From: Aquimarina sediminis
Lineage (GTDB): Bacteria > Bacteroidota > Bacteroidia > Flavobacteriales > Flavobacteriaceae
Length of the DNA stretch: 64,000 bases
Direction: 5' to 3'
Assembly (NCBI RefSeq): GCF_002895435.1
Contig: NZ_POYJ01000008.1
Span: forward strand, 1-64,000
Both the position numbers and the translations under genes were made by a program. Numbering within the stretch: the first letter of the stretch is position 1; each line of letters opens with the position of its first letter. This document shows, in pieces, positions 16,978-27,236 of the stretch. The notes beneath the pieces are model-generated. The model made no database searches. It was not told the origin of the DNA and saw nothing but the letters and a program-made list of their open reading frames with translations.

Positions 16978-18480
16978 ATGAAAAAAATTAATCTTCTCGT
17001 TCTGGGGCTATTTGTTGTATTTTCGTGCTCTAAAGAAAATCCTAGTGAAACTGTAGAATCAAGTTCAGAATTTACTGAATCTCAAAAGATACTTTCGATA
17101 TCTAAAGTAAATGAATATATCGAGAGTGAGTTAAAACAAAATGGAGATGTAAATTGGATGAAAGCACCTTCGAATGTATTATGGAGTGCAGTAATACATG
17201 GTGGTGAAATTCTAAGTGTTGGCTATGGAGAAAAAGAAGAAAGCTTCTCTACGGAGAAATCTTCACGATTGTACAATGCCAGAGAGAATGTTTATAGCAT
17301 AATCCAATCTGTAGAAGGAGCAAGTAAATCTAGTACTGTAATATCAGCAGATGAAATACTTAATGTAACAGATGTAAAAGTTACTAGTCTAAAAACAATT
17401 AAAGAACTTCAGCAAACTTCACAAATTCGTTATTTGGATCCTATTGGTTATGGCTTTTATTTAGAAGAAGATACTTCTAATGTACAAAAATCATCAGCCG
17501 GATGTAGTCAAAGTGGAGAGACTATCAATAGCGGGGATTATAGAATAATAGCACCTAATGCAAGATTACCTTGGAATTTTGATCTGCATAATGTAGAACA
17601 AGCTTGGGGCTATAGTACTGGATCTGGTATCACTGTGGGATTGATTGATACAGGGGTGTCTGCAAGCCAGAATTTACTTGGGAGTGGATTTAATGATGGC
17701 GTTTCTAGTGGAAGAACAATTCAAAAGTATGGTACTTTTATAGATTCTATATGGCCATGGTCAAATAATATTGATGGACCAAATGATAAATGTGGTCATG
17801 GTACTTCTATGGCTGGAGTAATGGCTTCACCGAGAAATAATGATTTTATGCCGGTTGGAGTTGCTTATAATTGTAATCTGGTGTCTTATAGAGGCACAGA
17901 GGATGTGTTGCTAAATGATTACCACGAACGTAAAGGAGTTAGTAATGCGTTAAAAGCCCTAGGAAATAGAGGAGATGTTAAGATTATTTCGATGTCTATT
18001 GGGTATCCCTGGTCTATTGGTAATGTAAAAGATGCTGTGAGGTATGCCTACGGAAAAGGAAAAATGATTATAGCCGCTGGTGGAACATCAACTACTTTTA
18101 CGAACTGGTATGGTGTTATTTTTCCTGCAAGTATGTCTGAAACAGTGGCGGTAACAGGGCTAAAAGATAATGGCTATAATCGTTGTGATACTTGTCATGA
18201 AGGAAGTGAAATTGATTTTACAATAATAATGCAAAGATCTGGAAATACAAATAGAACTGTACCTGCAATTGGATTTAATACCGGCACACAGTCTTATGTA
18301 GGAGGGTCTTCTGTGGCAACTGCAGCTACTGCGGGTATAGCAGCTTTGGTTTGGGCGCGTAACCCTAATATGACCAGAAATCAGGTGCTTGATAAGCTAA
18401 AGCGTGCTGGGGAATTCTATCCTAATCGTAATAGTAATTTTGGATATGGAAACATCGATGCACTAAAAGCCGTACAGTAA
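16978..18480 (+). CDS. Subtilisin-like (S8) serine protease lipoprotein
   Basis: This is a 500-aa protein with a lipoprotein signal (lipobox VFSCS, Cys near residue 17), so it is membrane anchored. About 170 residues of propeptide-like sequence precede the catalytic domain. The triad motifs are Asp in LIDTGVS, His in CGHGTSMAG and Ser in GGSSVATAATAG (here GSS replaces the usual GTS). The pairs CGHG and CDTCHEG may form disulfides. It stands alone, with a long AT-rich upstream region and a strong convergent terminator downstream. Confidence 0.93.
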   Translation: MKKINLLVLGLFVVFSCSKENPSETVESSSEFTESQKILSISKVNEYIESELKQNGDVNWMKAPSNVLWSAVIHGGEILSVGYGEKEESFSTEKSSRLYNARENVYSIIQSVEGASKSSTVISADEILNVTDVKVTSLKTIKELQQTSQIRYLDPIGYGFYLEEDTSNVQKSSAGCSQSGETINSGDYRIIAPNARLPWNFDLHNVEQAWGYSTGSGITVGLIDTGVSASQNLLGSGFNDGVSSGRTIQKYGTFIDSIWPWSNNIDGPNDKCGHGTSMAGVMASPRNNDFMPVGVAYNCNLVSYRGTEDVLLNDYHERKGVSNALKALGNRGDVKIISMSIGYPWSIGNVKDAVRYAYGKGKMIIAAGGTSTTFTNWYGVIFPASMSETVAVTGLKDNGYNRCDTCHEGSEIDFTIIMQRSGNTNRTVPAIGFNTGTQSYVGGSSVATAATAGIAALVWARNPNMTRNQVLDKLKRAGEFYPNRNSNFGYGNIDALKAVQ

Positions 18481-18493
18481 ATTAATAATGATT

Positions 18494-18540
18494 AAAACAA
18501 AAAAGGAATTGTATACAGATGCAATTCCTTTTTTGTTTTA
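18494..18540. terminator. Bidirectional terminator
   Basis: An 18-bp perfect stem, ending GGAATTG/CAATTCC at the loop, is flanked by A and T runs. It sits between the convergent protease and O-methyltransferase genes and serves both. Confidence 0.9.
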
Positions 18541-18542
18541 AT

Positions 18543-19184
18543 TTATAATACTCTACTTATAGTCAGACCATCTCTAATAGGTAGTAATACGGATTCAATC
18601 CTCTTATCTTCTGTCAAAAGTTTGTTATAGCTTAGAAGAGCTTTTGTTGATAGATCATCATCATCTACTTTTTCAATAACTTTTCCATTCCATAATACAT
18701 TATCCGACAGAATAACACCTCCAGAATTCATCTTATTAATGACTAACTCAAAATAAGTTGGATAATTTGGTTTGTCTGCGTCTATAAAAACCAAATCAAA
18801 TTTCATATCTAAACTTGGAATAATGCTGGTAGCATCACCAATATGTTGATAAATATTTTTTCCGTAAGGAGAAAGATCGAAATATTTTCTCTGAAAATCT
18901 TCTAGTTCTTCATTTATATCTATAGTATGTAATTCTCCTTCTTTTTGTATTCCTTCAGCTAGACATATAGCAGAATAGCCAGTATACGTTCCTATTTCCA
19001 AAATGTTTTTAGGATTAATAAGTTTGGATATCATGCTCAGGACTCTGCCTTGATAATGGCCGCTAAGCATTCTGGGCTGCAATATTTTTTGATAGGTTTC
19101 TCTATTAAGTTGTTGTAATAGCTCGGGTTCTTTTTCAGAGTGATTTACTACATAACTGTCTAAAGCTTCAGGTATGAAATGCAT
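18543..19184 (-). CDS. O-methyltransferase (methyltransferase family 3)
   Basis: This 213-aa SAM-dependent enzyme resembles catechol and caffeoyl-CoA O-methyltransferases. The SAM loop is LEIGTYTGYSAICLAEG, followed by the acidic LHTIDIN. The metal-binding stretch is FIDADKPNYPTY with SDNVLW. It lies downstream of the kynurenine genes on the same strand, 85 bp after ACMSD, and might act on a hydroxylated aromatic such as a kynurenine derivative. That link is inference. Confidence 0.9.
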   Translation of the reverse strand: MHFIPEALDSYVVNHSEKEPELLQQLNRETYQKILQPRMLSGHYQGRVLSMISKLINPKNILEIGTYTGYSAICLAEGIQKEGELHTIDINEELEDFQRKYFDLSPYGKNIYQHIGDATSIIPSLDMKFDLVFIDADKPNYPTYFELVINKMNSGGVILSDNVLWNGKVIEKVDDDDLSTKALLSYNKLLTEDKRIESVLLPIRDGLTISRVL

Positions 19185-19269
19185 AGATTAAATTTTGCTA
19201 TAAAATTATGGTATTCTTAATTTTATCCAATAACAATGCGCAGTTATTGTACGATTTTTTAAAGAACTG

Positions 19270-20352
19270 TTATTTTGTAATTTTGTTTATCAAATCTTGT
19301 TTTGCGTCTATATCATCACCAAATAGCCATTGTAGAACATTGTCTTCCCAGATGTCATCATATTCTTTTTCATTAATGATCTTACGATCCAGAGCTAAAT
19401 CTAAAATTTTACCAGGGTAAGAGGATTGTGGTTCGCTTTCCATCTCGCCTAACGGATAGGGATCATCTAATCCCATAATAACTTGTTTACTGCCTTGTCT
19501 CTCTACTGTTAGCTTTAATGAATCTGTATCATGTACAAGTGTGTCAAAATAGATATTTGGATGACCTACAGCTTTTCTGGGATGTTGTTTTCCTTCGAAT
19601 AGATCAGGTCTTCCGTCAAACCCTTGAATACGCCTTCCTAGGTTCATTTGTGCTAATTGTCCACCATGAGCAAAACAAGTTCTTATATTTGGATAGCGAT
19701 TTTGCATACCATTAAGTGTGTAAAAATGATAAGCATCTCCACATTGAGCAAGCATCCAGACTAAGTGAAATCGCCAGGATACGTTTTCTAATTTAATCAT
19801 TTTGTCACCATCATATGGATGTACCTCAATAGCTAGTTTATATTTATCTGCTAATTCAAAAATTGGGTCGTTTTCTTCGTCAAAAATACAACGCCATTGT
19901 CCTATAGAATCCATAAAGTGTGTTGGTAGGCATAATACACGCATGCCTAACTCCTCTACACAACGTTCCATTTCCCAAAGTGCTCCGTTAATAAAGCCTG
20001 GGTGTATTACAAAGCCACAAGAAAACTTATCAGGATGGTTTTGTTGTATGCGAGCATTAAAATCGTTTTGAAATCGCAAAGCGTGTTTCATTTCTTCTAG
20101 CCGTAAACCATTACCGTATAATTGCGAAAGGTTAAGTACTACGGCGTGATCAATTTTATAATGCTCCATCCATTCTAGTTTATCGTCTAAGAAAAAACTA
20201 GAATGAGTAACTGGGCGTTTCCATCCCTTTTGTAACATATACTTGCGTTCGTCATCTACCCAAAAAATCTCTTTGTCCTTCATGAACTTAGGGATTTCTT
20301 CTGGATATGGCAATAAATGAGAATGACCGTTTATTCGAAGTTTTCTTTTCAT
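19270..20352 (-). CDS. ACMSD-like amidohydrolase (2-amino-3-carboxymuconate-6-semialdehyde decarboxylase)
   Basis: This 360-aa protein belongs to the metal-dependent amidohydrolase superfamily. The N-terminal HSHLLP motif (HxH), His in VHPYDG, FAHGG and the late acidic motif GLDDPYPLGE supply the expected Zn ligands and catalytic residues. ACMSD converts the ring-cleavage product of 3-hydroxyanthranilate to 2-aminomuconate semialdehyde and so diverts it from quinolinate. The gene directly follows 3-hydroxyanthranilate dioxygenase by 48 bp, which supports the assignment. Its start has an A-rich leader. Confidence 0.9.
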   Translation of the reverse strand: MKRKLRINGHSHLLPYPEEIPKFMKDKEIFWVDDERKYMLQKGWKRPVTHSSFFLDDKLEWMEHYKIDHAVVLNLSQLYGNGLRLEEMKHALRFQNDFNARIQQNHPDKFSCGFVIHPGFINGALWEMERCVEELGMRVLCLPTHFMDSIGQWRCIFDEENDPIFELADKYKLAIEVHPYDGDKMIKLENVSWRFHLVWMLAQCGDAYHFYTLNGMQNRYPNIRTCFAHGGQLAQMNLGRRIQGFDGRPDLFEGKQHPRKAVGHPNIYFDTLVHDTDSLKLTVERQGSKQVIMGLDDPYPLGEMESEPQSSYPGKILDLALDRKIINEKEYDDIWEDNVLQWLFGDDIDAKQDLINKITK

Positions 20353-20400
20353 TATTGATAGTGTTCTTGATGTCTATTCAAGAGATGTTTTAGTTAGCTT

Positions 20401-20928
20401 TTATTTTTTCTTTTCTGGAGTACCCATTACAGTCCCACAATTAGAACAGGTACATTTTTCTTTATCACTATAATATTTATCAAAAATTATAGGCATATCC
20501 GTTTCTATATTATCAAGAGCAAACTCTTCTCGATACAAGGGAGTGTTGCAGTTTTCGCAATACCATTCTAATGCATCCATCATTCCTTCTTCACGGGGGT
20601 ATTCTATAACTAGCCCAACAGTATTAGATCCTCGTTGGGGAGAATGCGGAACTTTAGGAGGTAGTAAGTAAATTTCTCCTTCTTTGATATGTACATCTTT
20701 AGGTTCTCCATTATCAATTATCTTTAGAATAATATCTCCTTCTACCTGATAGAAAAATTCGGGAGTTTCATTATAGTGATAGTCTTTTCTTCCATTAGGT
20801 CCTCCAACTACCATTACAATAAATCCTCCATCTTCCCAAACACATTTGTTGCCAACAGGAGGTTTTAGTAAATGACGATGTTCGTCTATCCAGGCTTTAA
20901 AATTCAAAGGTGAAACTAGATTACTCAT
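20401..20928 (-). CDS. nbaC: 3-hydroxyanthranilate 3,4-dioxygenase
   Basis: This 175-aa cupin extradiol dioxygenase opens 3-hydroxyanthranilate to 2-amino-3-carboxymuconate semialdehyde. The Fe(II) ligands are seen in YHYNETPEFFYQ (His and Glu) and in PPKVPHSPQR (His). The C-terminal tail has two CxxC pairs, CENC near 124 and CSNC near 163, forming the rubredoxin-like second iron site found in bacterial enzymes. Its product is the substrate of the next gene. Confidence 0.95.
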   Translation of the reverse strand: MSNLVSPLNFKAWIDEHRHLLKPPVGNKCVWEDGGFIVMVVGGPNGRKDYHYNETPEFFYQVEGDIILKIIDNGEPKDVHIKEGEIYLLPPKVPHSPQRGSNTVGLVIEYPREEGMMDALEWYCENCNTPLYREEFALDNIETDMPIIFDKYYSDKEKCTCSNCGTVMGTPEKKK

Positions 20929-21055
20929 ATGTTTGTTTAAATTTATGCGTGTATATTTTTATAGTTTTGAACTATTACTTAATCCACACTGTTGGTAATT
21001 ATTTTGTATTAAATTTAATTATTTTGATTTGCATTTAGTAATAACAAATAGTTAA

Positions 21056-21835
21056 CTATAAGGACTTAGTTCTCCCGCCATCGACAGGAAGGTTAACTCC
21101 ATTAATATAAGATGCTGCCTCAGATGCCAAAAAGACAACTGCATTTGCAATTTCTTCTGGTTTGGCAAAACGCCTTGCAGGTACTTCATTCATCATAATA
21201 CTAGAAACTTCTTCTATAGATTTACCTGTTTTTGTTGATTTATTATTAATGATTTCATTTAGTCGTTCAGTTCCTGTTGCTCCGGGAAGTACATTGTTTA
21301 CTGTAATTCCAAATACTCCAAGTTCATTGGCAAGTGTCTTTGACCAATTTGCTACTGCACCTCTTATGGTGTTTGAGACGCCTAGCCCAGTTAGCGGTTG
21401 TTTAACAGAGGTAGAGATGATGTTAATAATTCTACCATATCCATAATTTTTCATCCCTGGGACTACAGTTTGCGCTAAGATATGGTTGCATTTTAGGTGT
21501 TGTGTGAAAGCGCGCTCAAATTCATCGAGAGATGCATTAAATATGGGACCTCCAGCTGGTCCTCCGGTGTTATTCACTAGAATATGAAAAGATTTTCCAG
21601 TGGTAGAGATGTTTTGTTGTAAACGATCGGGATCTTGAAAATCTGCTACGATATAGTCATGAGATTGCCCTTGGTTGGTTGATAGCTCCCGTAGGACATG
21701 TTGTAGCTTTTCTTCATTTCTAGCTACCAAAGTTATATTAGCTCCCTGTTCTGCTAATTGCTTAGCAGAGGCTTTTCCTATGCCTTGCGTACTTCCGCAT
21801 ACTAAAGCATTTTTATCTGTTAGGTTTAGATTCAT
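21056..21835 (-). CDS. SDR-family oxidoreductase in kynurenine operon
   Basis: This 259-aa classical short-chain dehydrogenase has the NAD(P) motif CGSTQGIGKAS (TGxxxGxG variant), VNNTGG, and an active site in which the usual YxxxK Tyr position reads GVSNTIRGAVANWSKTLANEL. The canonical Tyr thus appears replaced, which is seen in some divergent SDRs. No step of the standard kynurenine meta pathway needs an SDR. It may reduce a semialdehyde, or have a structural or regulatory role. A 127-bp AT-rich gap follows before nbaC. Confidence 0.85.
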   Translation of the reverse strand: MNLNLTDKNALVCGSTQGIGKASAKQLAEQGANITLVARNEEKLQHVLRELSTNQGQSHDYIVADFQDPDRLQQNISTTGKSFHILVNNTGGPAGGPIFNASLDEFERAFTQHLKCNHILAQTVVPGMKNYGYGRIINIISTSVKQPLTGLGVSNTIRGAVANWSKTLANELGVFGITVNNVLPGATGTERLNEIINNKSTKTGKSIEEVSSIMMNEVPARRFAKPEEIANAVVFLASEAASYINGVNLPVDGGRTKSL

Positions 21836-21865
21836 TTTTATGGTTCTAAAAATTTATATTTTTAT

Positions 21866-23308
21866 TTAATATTTTATACATACGTTCTTTGGTTCAGTAA
21901 AAAACCTTAGCGCTTCAAATCCTCCCTCTCTACCAACACCAGAATCTTTTGTACCTCCAAAAGCCGTACGTAAATCACGCATCATCCATGTGTTTACCCA
22001 TACAATACCTGCTTGTATGTATTTTGCTAAATGCATACTTCGATTTAGATTATTTGTCCAAATTGAACAGGATAATCCATAACGAACATTATTAGCAAGA
22101 GCTAAAGCCTCGTCATCGCTATCAAATGGCATTATGGTAACTACCGGGCCAAAAATCTCTTCTTGTGTTAACCTGCAATTGGGGTCATTAACTTCTATGA
22201 TAGTAGGTTGTAAGTAGTATCCATTCTCATGACCTTTTACGTTTACATAATCCCCTCCACAAAGAATAGTACCACCTTCTTGTTCAGCAGCATCAATGTA
22301 TGATTTTACTTTCTCAAGATGAGGTTTGGAAACAAGTGCCCCGATATTGGTATTATTATCAAGTGGAGAACCTATTTTTAATGCCTTGGTTTTGGCTATA
22401 AAATCTTTTTTAAATTTTTCATAAATAGGTCTTTCTATATATATTCGAGAGTTGCATAGACATATCTGACCTTGATTCGCAAAAGATGATTTTATTGTTA
22501 CATCTAACATCGTATCATAATCACAATCTGCAAAAATCAGGTTTGGATTTTTACCACCTAATTCGAGAGATAGTTTTTTAAACATTGGAGCAGCTACTCT
22601 GGCAATATGTGCTCCTGTTGTTGTTCCTCCAGTAAAAGAAATGGCTTTGATTCCTGAATGTTCTATTATAGCTTGACCGGCCGTGCTTCCTAGTCCATGA
22701 ATAATGTTTAGAACCCCTTTTGGTAGTCCGGCTTTAGTGCATATATCTCCTAATAAATATGCAGTCATTGGAGTGACTTCACTAGGTTTGGCGACTACAG
22801 TGTTTCCTGCAGCCAGTGCAGGAGCAATTTTCCATGAAAATAGATATAGAGGTAAATTCCATGGAGAGATACATCCAACTACTCCTATAGGTTGTCTTAA
22901 CGTAAAGTTGATGGCATTTAAGCCAGTACTTTCATGAGCTTCACTAGAAAATTGTGTTATTGCGTCTGCAAAAAATTGAAAATTAGTTGATGCTCTAGGG
23001 ATATCTACACTAGTTGCGAGACTCAAAGGTTTGCCATTATCTATCGCCTCTGCTTTGGCGAGTTGTTCCAGATTTTCTGTGATCAAAGAAGCGATTTTGG
23101 CTAAGATCCTGCTGCGTTGCTCTAATGGGGTTTCTGACCAAGTAGGAAATGCTTGAGAAGCAGCTTCATAAGCGTTTTGTACGTCGGCAGTAGATGAATT
23201 AGGAATTAAGCTATATACCTCACCTATAGATGGGTTGTAATTGTCGATCCATTCGTCCTGTAGGGGAGCCTTAAATTCGCCATTTATATAGTTTAATATC
23301 TTTTTCAT
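21866..23308 (-). CDS. Aldehyde dehydrogenase, probable 2-aminomuconate-6-semialdehyde dehydrogenase
   Basis: This is a 480-aa NAD(P)-dependent ALDH. Visible hallmarks are the GCISPWNLPL cofactor region, FTGGTTTG, the general base in LELGGKNPN and the nucleophilic Cys in NQGQICLC. The length is normal for the AmnC/NbaE group. In context it oxidises 2-aminomuconate semialdehyde made by ACMSD to 2-aminomuconate, the substrate of the RidA-type deaminase encoded upstream in the same operon. Confidence 0.92.
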   Translation of the reverse strand: MKKILNYINGEFKAPLQDEWIDNYNPSIGEVYSLIPNSSTADVQNAYEAASQAFPTWSETPLEQRSRILAKIASLITENLEQLAKAEAIDNGKPLSLATSVDIPRASTNFQFFADAITQFSSEAHESTGLNAINFTLRQPIGVVGCISPWNLPLYLFSWKIAPALAAGNTVVAKPSEVTPMTAYLLGDICTKAGLPKGVLNIIHGLGSTAGQAIIEHSGIKAISFTGGTTTGAHIARVAAPMFKKLSLELGGKNPNLIFADCDYDTMLDVTIKSSFANQGQICLCNSRIYIERPIYEKFKKDFIAKTKALKIGSPLDNNTNIGALVSKPHLEKVKSYIDAAEQEGGTILCGGDYVNVKGHENGYYLQPTIIEVNDPNCRLTQEEIFGPVVTIMPFDSDDEALALANNVRYGLSCSIWTNNLNRSMHLAKYIQAGIVWVNTWMMRDLRTAFGGTKDSGVGREGGFEALRFFTEPKNVCIKY

Positions 23309-23323
23309 TTTGTTTTATTTCAA

Positions 23324-24091
23324 TTAACTAAAAATATGTTTTAATTGTTCTGCTGTATGCTTTAGATCACCAGTATAGGTTTTAATTTCATCTTTATTAA
23401 ACCTTGCAGAAGGTCCGGAAGTACTTATGGCTGCAATAAATTTTCCTTGTGTATTAAATACAGGTGCTGCTACGCATACTAAGCCGATTTCATTTTCTTC
23501 AATATCTAATGCAAATCCTTTACTTTTAATATTTTCTATTTCGGAGATTAGCTTCTTTTTATTGGTTATTGTATTTTTTGTAACATTTTCTAGATGTAAA
23601 TCCTTTATAATATTTTTGTAATTATGTTCTGCAAACGCAAGCATAATTTTTCCTAACCCGGTACAGTGTAAGGGTTTTTCAGTTCCAATTTGAGAATTAA
23701 TTTGTAAATCATGCCTGCCCACAACTTTATCCAGAAAATATACTTTTTGGTTTTTATAAATTGCTAGATGTGCTGTTTCGCCAGCCCGCTTTACCAATTC
23801 TTCCATAAAAGGTCTCGCTTTGGAGATAAAATTCTTATTGATACTTACTTTTTGACCTAGTTCAAATAATTTGAGTCCTAGTCGATATTTTTCATTTTCA
23901 GGGTTTTGCTGAATTACATTTAGGGCTTCCATGGTAGCAAGCATTCGATATACTGCACTTTTGTTGGTACCCATTTTTTTTGCAATCTCGGTAACACCTA
24001 ATTCTATTTTGTCTATAGAAAAACAATCTAAGATTTTGAATGCTTTTTCGATAGAGGTGTTTAGAATCTTTTTGTTTTCAGTGCTACTCAT
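23324..24091 (-). CDS. IclR-family transcriptional regulator of the kynurenine operon
   Basis: This 255-aa protein has an N-terminal winged helix (about residues 13-75, with VTEIAKKMGTNKSAVYRMLATMEAL as recognition region) and a C-terminal effector domain containing GETAHLAIY, LHCTGLGKIMLA and CVAAPVFNTQGKFIAAISTSGPS. It sits between the ALDH and deaminase genes, so it is autogenously expressed with the pathway. A KdgR-like palindrome at 27237-27251, immediately before kynU, is the probable operator. The effector is probably a kynurenine pathway intermediate. Confidence 0.93.
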   Translation of the reverse strand: MSSTENKKILNTSIEKAFKILDCFSIDKIELGVTEIAKKMGTNKSAVYRMLATMEALNVIQQNPENEKYRLGLKLFELGQKVSINKNFISKARPFMEELVKRAGETAHLAIYKNQKVYFLDKVVGRHDLQINSQIGTEKPLHCTGLGKIMLAFAEHNYKNIIKDLHLENVTKNTITNKKKLISEIENIKSKGFALDIEENEIGLVCVAAPVFNTQGKFIAAISTSGPSARFNKDEIKTYTGDLKHTAEQLKHIFS

Positions 24092-24120
24092 CAGTGTTGT
24101 TTTTTGGGTTTCAGTCTTGT

Positions 24121-24537
24121 TTAGCCTTGTTTTTTAAAGGCTACTACTTTTATTTCTATTAATAGATGGGGATGAGGTAACTGATGTACAGCTACCGTTG
24201 TTCTGGTTGGACCATCATAATCAAAATATTGGGCATACACCTCGTTGTAGCCTCCAAAATCATTCATATTTACTAGAAATGAAGTTACATCGACGATATC
24301 TTTTAAATTGGCTCCTTCCTCTTTTAAGATGTCATTAATATTTTCAAGAACTGCTTTTGTCTGGGCTTTGATGTCCAAATTGGTAGTTCCGAATTCATCT
24401 ACTTCTACACCTTCAAAAGAATTATCGGGTCTTCTAGAACTTGTGCCTGATACATATATAAAATCACCTACACGCTTTACATGAGGGAATTTTCCTCTGG
24501 GAGTAGCTTTACTTTGAATTAGTTTTCCTTTATTCAT
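24121..24537 (-). CDS. RidA-family protein, probable 2-aminomuconate deaminase
   Basis: This 138-aa member of the YjgF/YER057c/UK114 family trimerises, with an active-site Arg in the conserved [13 protein letters not shown] stretch. In 2-nitrobenzoate and tryptophan meta pathways, RidA-fold enzymes (AmnD/NbaF) hydrolyse 2-aminomuconate to 4-oxalocrotonate and ammonia. Location between kmo (16-bp gap) and iclR supports this specific role rather than generic imine deamination. Confidence 0.88.
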   Translation of the reverse strand: MNKGKLIQSKATPRGKFPHVKRVGDFIYVSGTSSRRPDNSFEGVEVDEFGTTNLDIKAQTKAVLENINDILKEEGANLKDIVDVTSFLVNMNDFGGYNEVYAQYFDYDGPTRTTVAVHQLPHPHLLIEIKVVAFKKQG

Positions 24538-24553
24538 AAAATTATTTTTTTGA

Positions 24554-25951
24554 TTATTTTAATCCTGCAATTTTATCTTCTTCAAGTATCTCACTAGTTT
24601 CTTGTTGTATTTGATTAAAAATATTTTTTAGGTTTTTTGAAGTATCTACATCATTATCTGCAATCATATTCAGTAATGCTTTATCCTGGGCTCTCCCAAT
24701 TTTCATGGCTTTGGCATATCCCATATTTTCATTAAAAGTTACCATAGAATATTTAGAAAAATAAGAATCAGGAAATGTTTTTTCTAAATCCATTTCCAAC
24801 TTTCTTTTTTCTTTAAACAATGGATTGGCAACATGATCTCGCATCTCAAAATAGTTGTCGATAGCTAAATCTGCAATAGCATCGGTATCTTCTTTTCTTG
24901 TTTTTTGATATGTTTTAAAAGTTTTATTCCAATCACCATCATGTTGGTTCATAACATCATCAAATACAACAACATCTTCAAAAGAGGCATTCATACCTTG
25001 ACCATAAAAAGGAACAATAGCGTGAGCAGCATCTCCCATTAAAAGTGTTTTCCCTTTGTAATACCAGGGAGAACATTTTACAGTGCCCAAAGCTCCTGTT
25101 GGATTATTGAAAAACTCGTTATGTATATCGGGGATTAAATCCAGAGCATCTGGAAATTGTGTTTTAAAGAATTCTGTAACTTTCTCTATCGAGGTTAGAT
25201 TACCAAAGTTGTACTCTCCTTCGTCATAGGATAAAAATAATGTAACTGTAAAACTACCATCCAAGTTTGGTAAGGCAATTAACATGTATTTTCCTCTGGG
25301 CCAAATGTGTAAATGATCTTTACTTATTTGGTGTTTACCTATTTTATCTGCAGGTATTTCAAGTTCTTTATATCCATGAGTCAGATAATTTTGAGAATAG
25401 CTAAACAAGAATTTTTTTTCTAGGTAATAACTTTTTCTAAGCGCAGAACCTGCACCGTCTGCACCAAAAATCACATCTGCGTTTACTTCAAATTTTTCTT
25501 TAGTGGTGTAGCATTTGAATTTAGCAACTGTATTTTCTATATCTACATCAATGCATTTTTTATTAAAGTGGATGGTTACATTTTCATACTTTTCGGCTTC
25601 GGTTAATAATAAACCGTTTAATCCACCTCTAGATATAGAGTTAATATATTCTCCTTCTCTTCCAGAATAGTTAGAGGCAAATGTATTTCCTTCAATATCA
25701 TGAATTAGTCTGCCGTACATAGGAATGCAAAAAGGAGTTACTTTATCTGCGATACCTACCATTTTCATTGCTTTTAGACCTCTGTCTGATAATGCCAAAT
25801 TAATAGAACGCCCTGCAGAGATATCTGTGATTCTTAGATCTGGTCGACTTTCATAGACTGTTACATGATATCCTCTTTGTGCCATTCTTAAAGCCAAAAG
25901 AGATCCACAAAGACCAGCGCCAATGATAAGTATGTTTTCTTTATTTTGCAT
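24554..25951 (-). CDS. kmo: Kynurenine 3-monooxygenase
   Basis: This 465-aa FAD-dependent aromatic hydroxylase converts L-kynurenine to 3-hydroxykynurenine using NADPH and O2. It shows GxGxxG in IIGAGLCGS (9-16), the DG motif in [11 protein letters not shown], and the FAD-binding [16 protein letters not shown], diagnostic of KMO. The C-terminal region is long and helical, as in other KMOs. Its start codon shares one base with the kynU stop, implying coupled translation. Confidence 0.96.
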   Translation of the reverse strand: MQNKENILIIGAGLCGSLLALRMAQRGYHVTVYESRPDLRITDISAGRSINLALSDRGLKAMKMVGIADKVTPFCIPMYGRLIHDIEGNTFASNYSGREGEYINSISRGGLNGLLLTEAEKYENVTIHFNKKCIDVDIENTVAKFKCYTTKEKFEVNADVIFGADGAGSALRKSYYLEKKFLFSYSQNYLTHGYKELEIPADKIGKHQISKDHLHIWPRGKYMLIALPNLDGSFTVTLFLSYDEGEYNFGNLTSIEKVTEFFKTQFPDALDLIPDIHNEFFNNPTGALGTVKCSPWYYKGKTLLMGDAAHAIVPFYGQGMNASFEDVVVFDDVMNQHDGDWNKTFKTYQKTRKEDTDAIADLAIDNYFEMRDHVANPLFKEKRKLEMDLEKTFPDSYFSKYSMVTFNENMGYAKAMKIGRAQDKALLNMIADNDVDTSKNLKNIFNQIQQETSEILEEDKIAGLK

Positions 25952-27219
25952 TAGACTAATGTTTTTAATATTTCGGTCATTCTATATACGTCTTCAAAAC
26001 TATTGTATAATGGAGTAGGGGCACATCGTATAACATCCGGTTCTCGCCAATCTGTGATAATATGATGATCAGTAAGCTTTTGATGTAAACTTTTATCAGC
26101 GTTCTTGACTTGAATAGATAATTGGCAACCTCTTTCCTCTGGGTTTGTCGGGGTTATGATTTTGATTCTATCAGTATCTATTTTACGAATTAAAAATTCG
26201 AAATATCCAGTCAGCGCTTTTGATTTTTCTCTTAATGCATCCATTCCTACTTCGTTAAAAATATCTAACGAAGCTTTAATAGCTGCCATAGATAGAATAG
26301 GAGGGTTGCTTAATTGATATCCTTCTGCTCCGGGCATAACATCAAACTCCTGACGCATATTAAAACGTGTATTTTTATTATGACTCCACCAGCCTGAAAA
26401 ACGTTTTAGATCTTTATTATAGGCATGTTTTTTATGAATAAATAACCCACCGAGACTCCCTGGACCAGAATTTAGATATTTGTAAGTACACCACGCTGCA
26501 AAATCTACTCCAGAGTCATGAAGTTCGGGTTTTATATTACCCACGCCATGCGCAAGATCAATACCAACCATACAATCTTTGGCGTGCCCTAAAGTTGCAA
26601 TTTTTTTAAGATCTAGAGATTGACCTGTATAATAATTTACACCACCTATAAGTAACAATGCAATTTCGTCACCTTGTTGATCGAGTATGGTTTCTAGATC
26701 CTCCATACGAAGTAGTTCTTCTCCTTTACGTGGTTTCCATTCAATTAATCCTTCTTTATGGTCATATCCATGAAAACGTAGTTGAGACTCTACCGCATAA
26801 CGATCAGAGGGAAAAGCATCACTTTCAATAACAATTTTATATTTGTTTTTTTGTGGTTGGTAAAAGGATACCATTAATAGATGTAAATTAGTGGTCAATG
26901 TATTCATGATTACCACTTCTATTGGGGTTGCTCCAACTACTTTAGCCATAGAGTCGGTTAAGAATTCGTGATATGGCATCCATGGATTTTTGGCTTCAAA
27001 ATGTCCTTCTACACCAAAGTTTGCCCAATCATCTAACTCTTGTTGAATGTATGATCTTGTCGTTTTTGGTTGTAGCCCTAGTGAATTACCACACATATAA
27101 ATCCAATCATTTCCACTAGGATCTTTTGGAATATGAAATTGATCTCTATAATGAGCTATTTTATCTTTTTTGTCCAATTCTCTGGCGTATTCTAAGCCCG
27201 TTTTTAGTGCTTCTTTCAT
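25951..27219 (-). CDS. kynU: Kynureninase
   Basis: This 422-aa PLP enzyme cleaves 3-hydroxykynurenine to 3-hydroxyanthranilate and alanine. The PLP-binding Lys is in WCTYKYLNSGPG, and the cofactor phosphate contact is in MNTLTTNLHLL. It is the first gene of the operon. Upstream tryptophan dioxygenase and kynurenine formamidase genes are absent from this window, so the operon as seen starts from kynurenine. Confidence 0.96.
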   Translation of the reverse strand: MKEALKTGLEYARELDKKDKIAHYRDQFHIPKDPSGNDWIYMCGNSLGLQPKTTRSYIQQELDDWANFGVEGHFEAKNPWMPYHEFLTDSMAKVVGATPIEVVIMNTLTTNLHLLMVSFYQPQKNKYKIVIESDAFPSDRYAVESQLRFHGYDHKEGLIEWKPRKGEELLRMEDLETILDQQGDEIALLLIGGVNYYTGQSLDLKKIATLGHAKDCMVGIDLAHGVGNIKPELHDSGVDFAAWCTYKYLNSGPGSLGGLFIHKKHAYNKDLKRFSGWWSHNKNTRFNMRQEFDVMPGAEGYQLSNPPILSMAAIKASLDIFNEVGMDALREKSKALTGYFEFLIRKIDTDRIKIITPTNPEERGCQLSIQVKNADKSLHQKLTDHHIITDWREPDVIRCAPTPLYNSFEDVYRMTEILKTLV

Positions 27220-27236
27220 TTTGGTGTTTTAATAAT

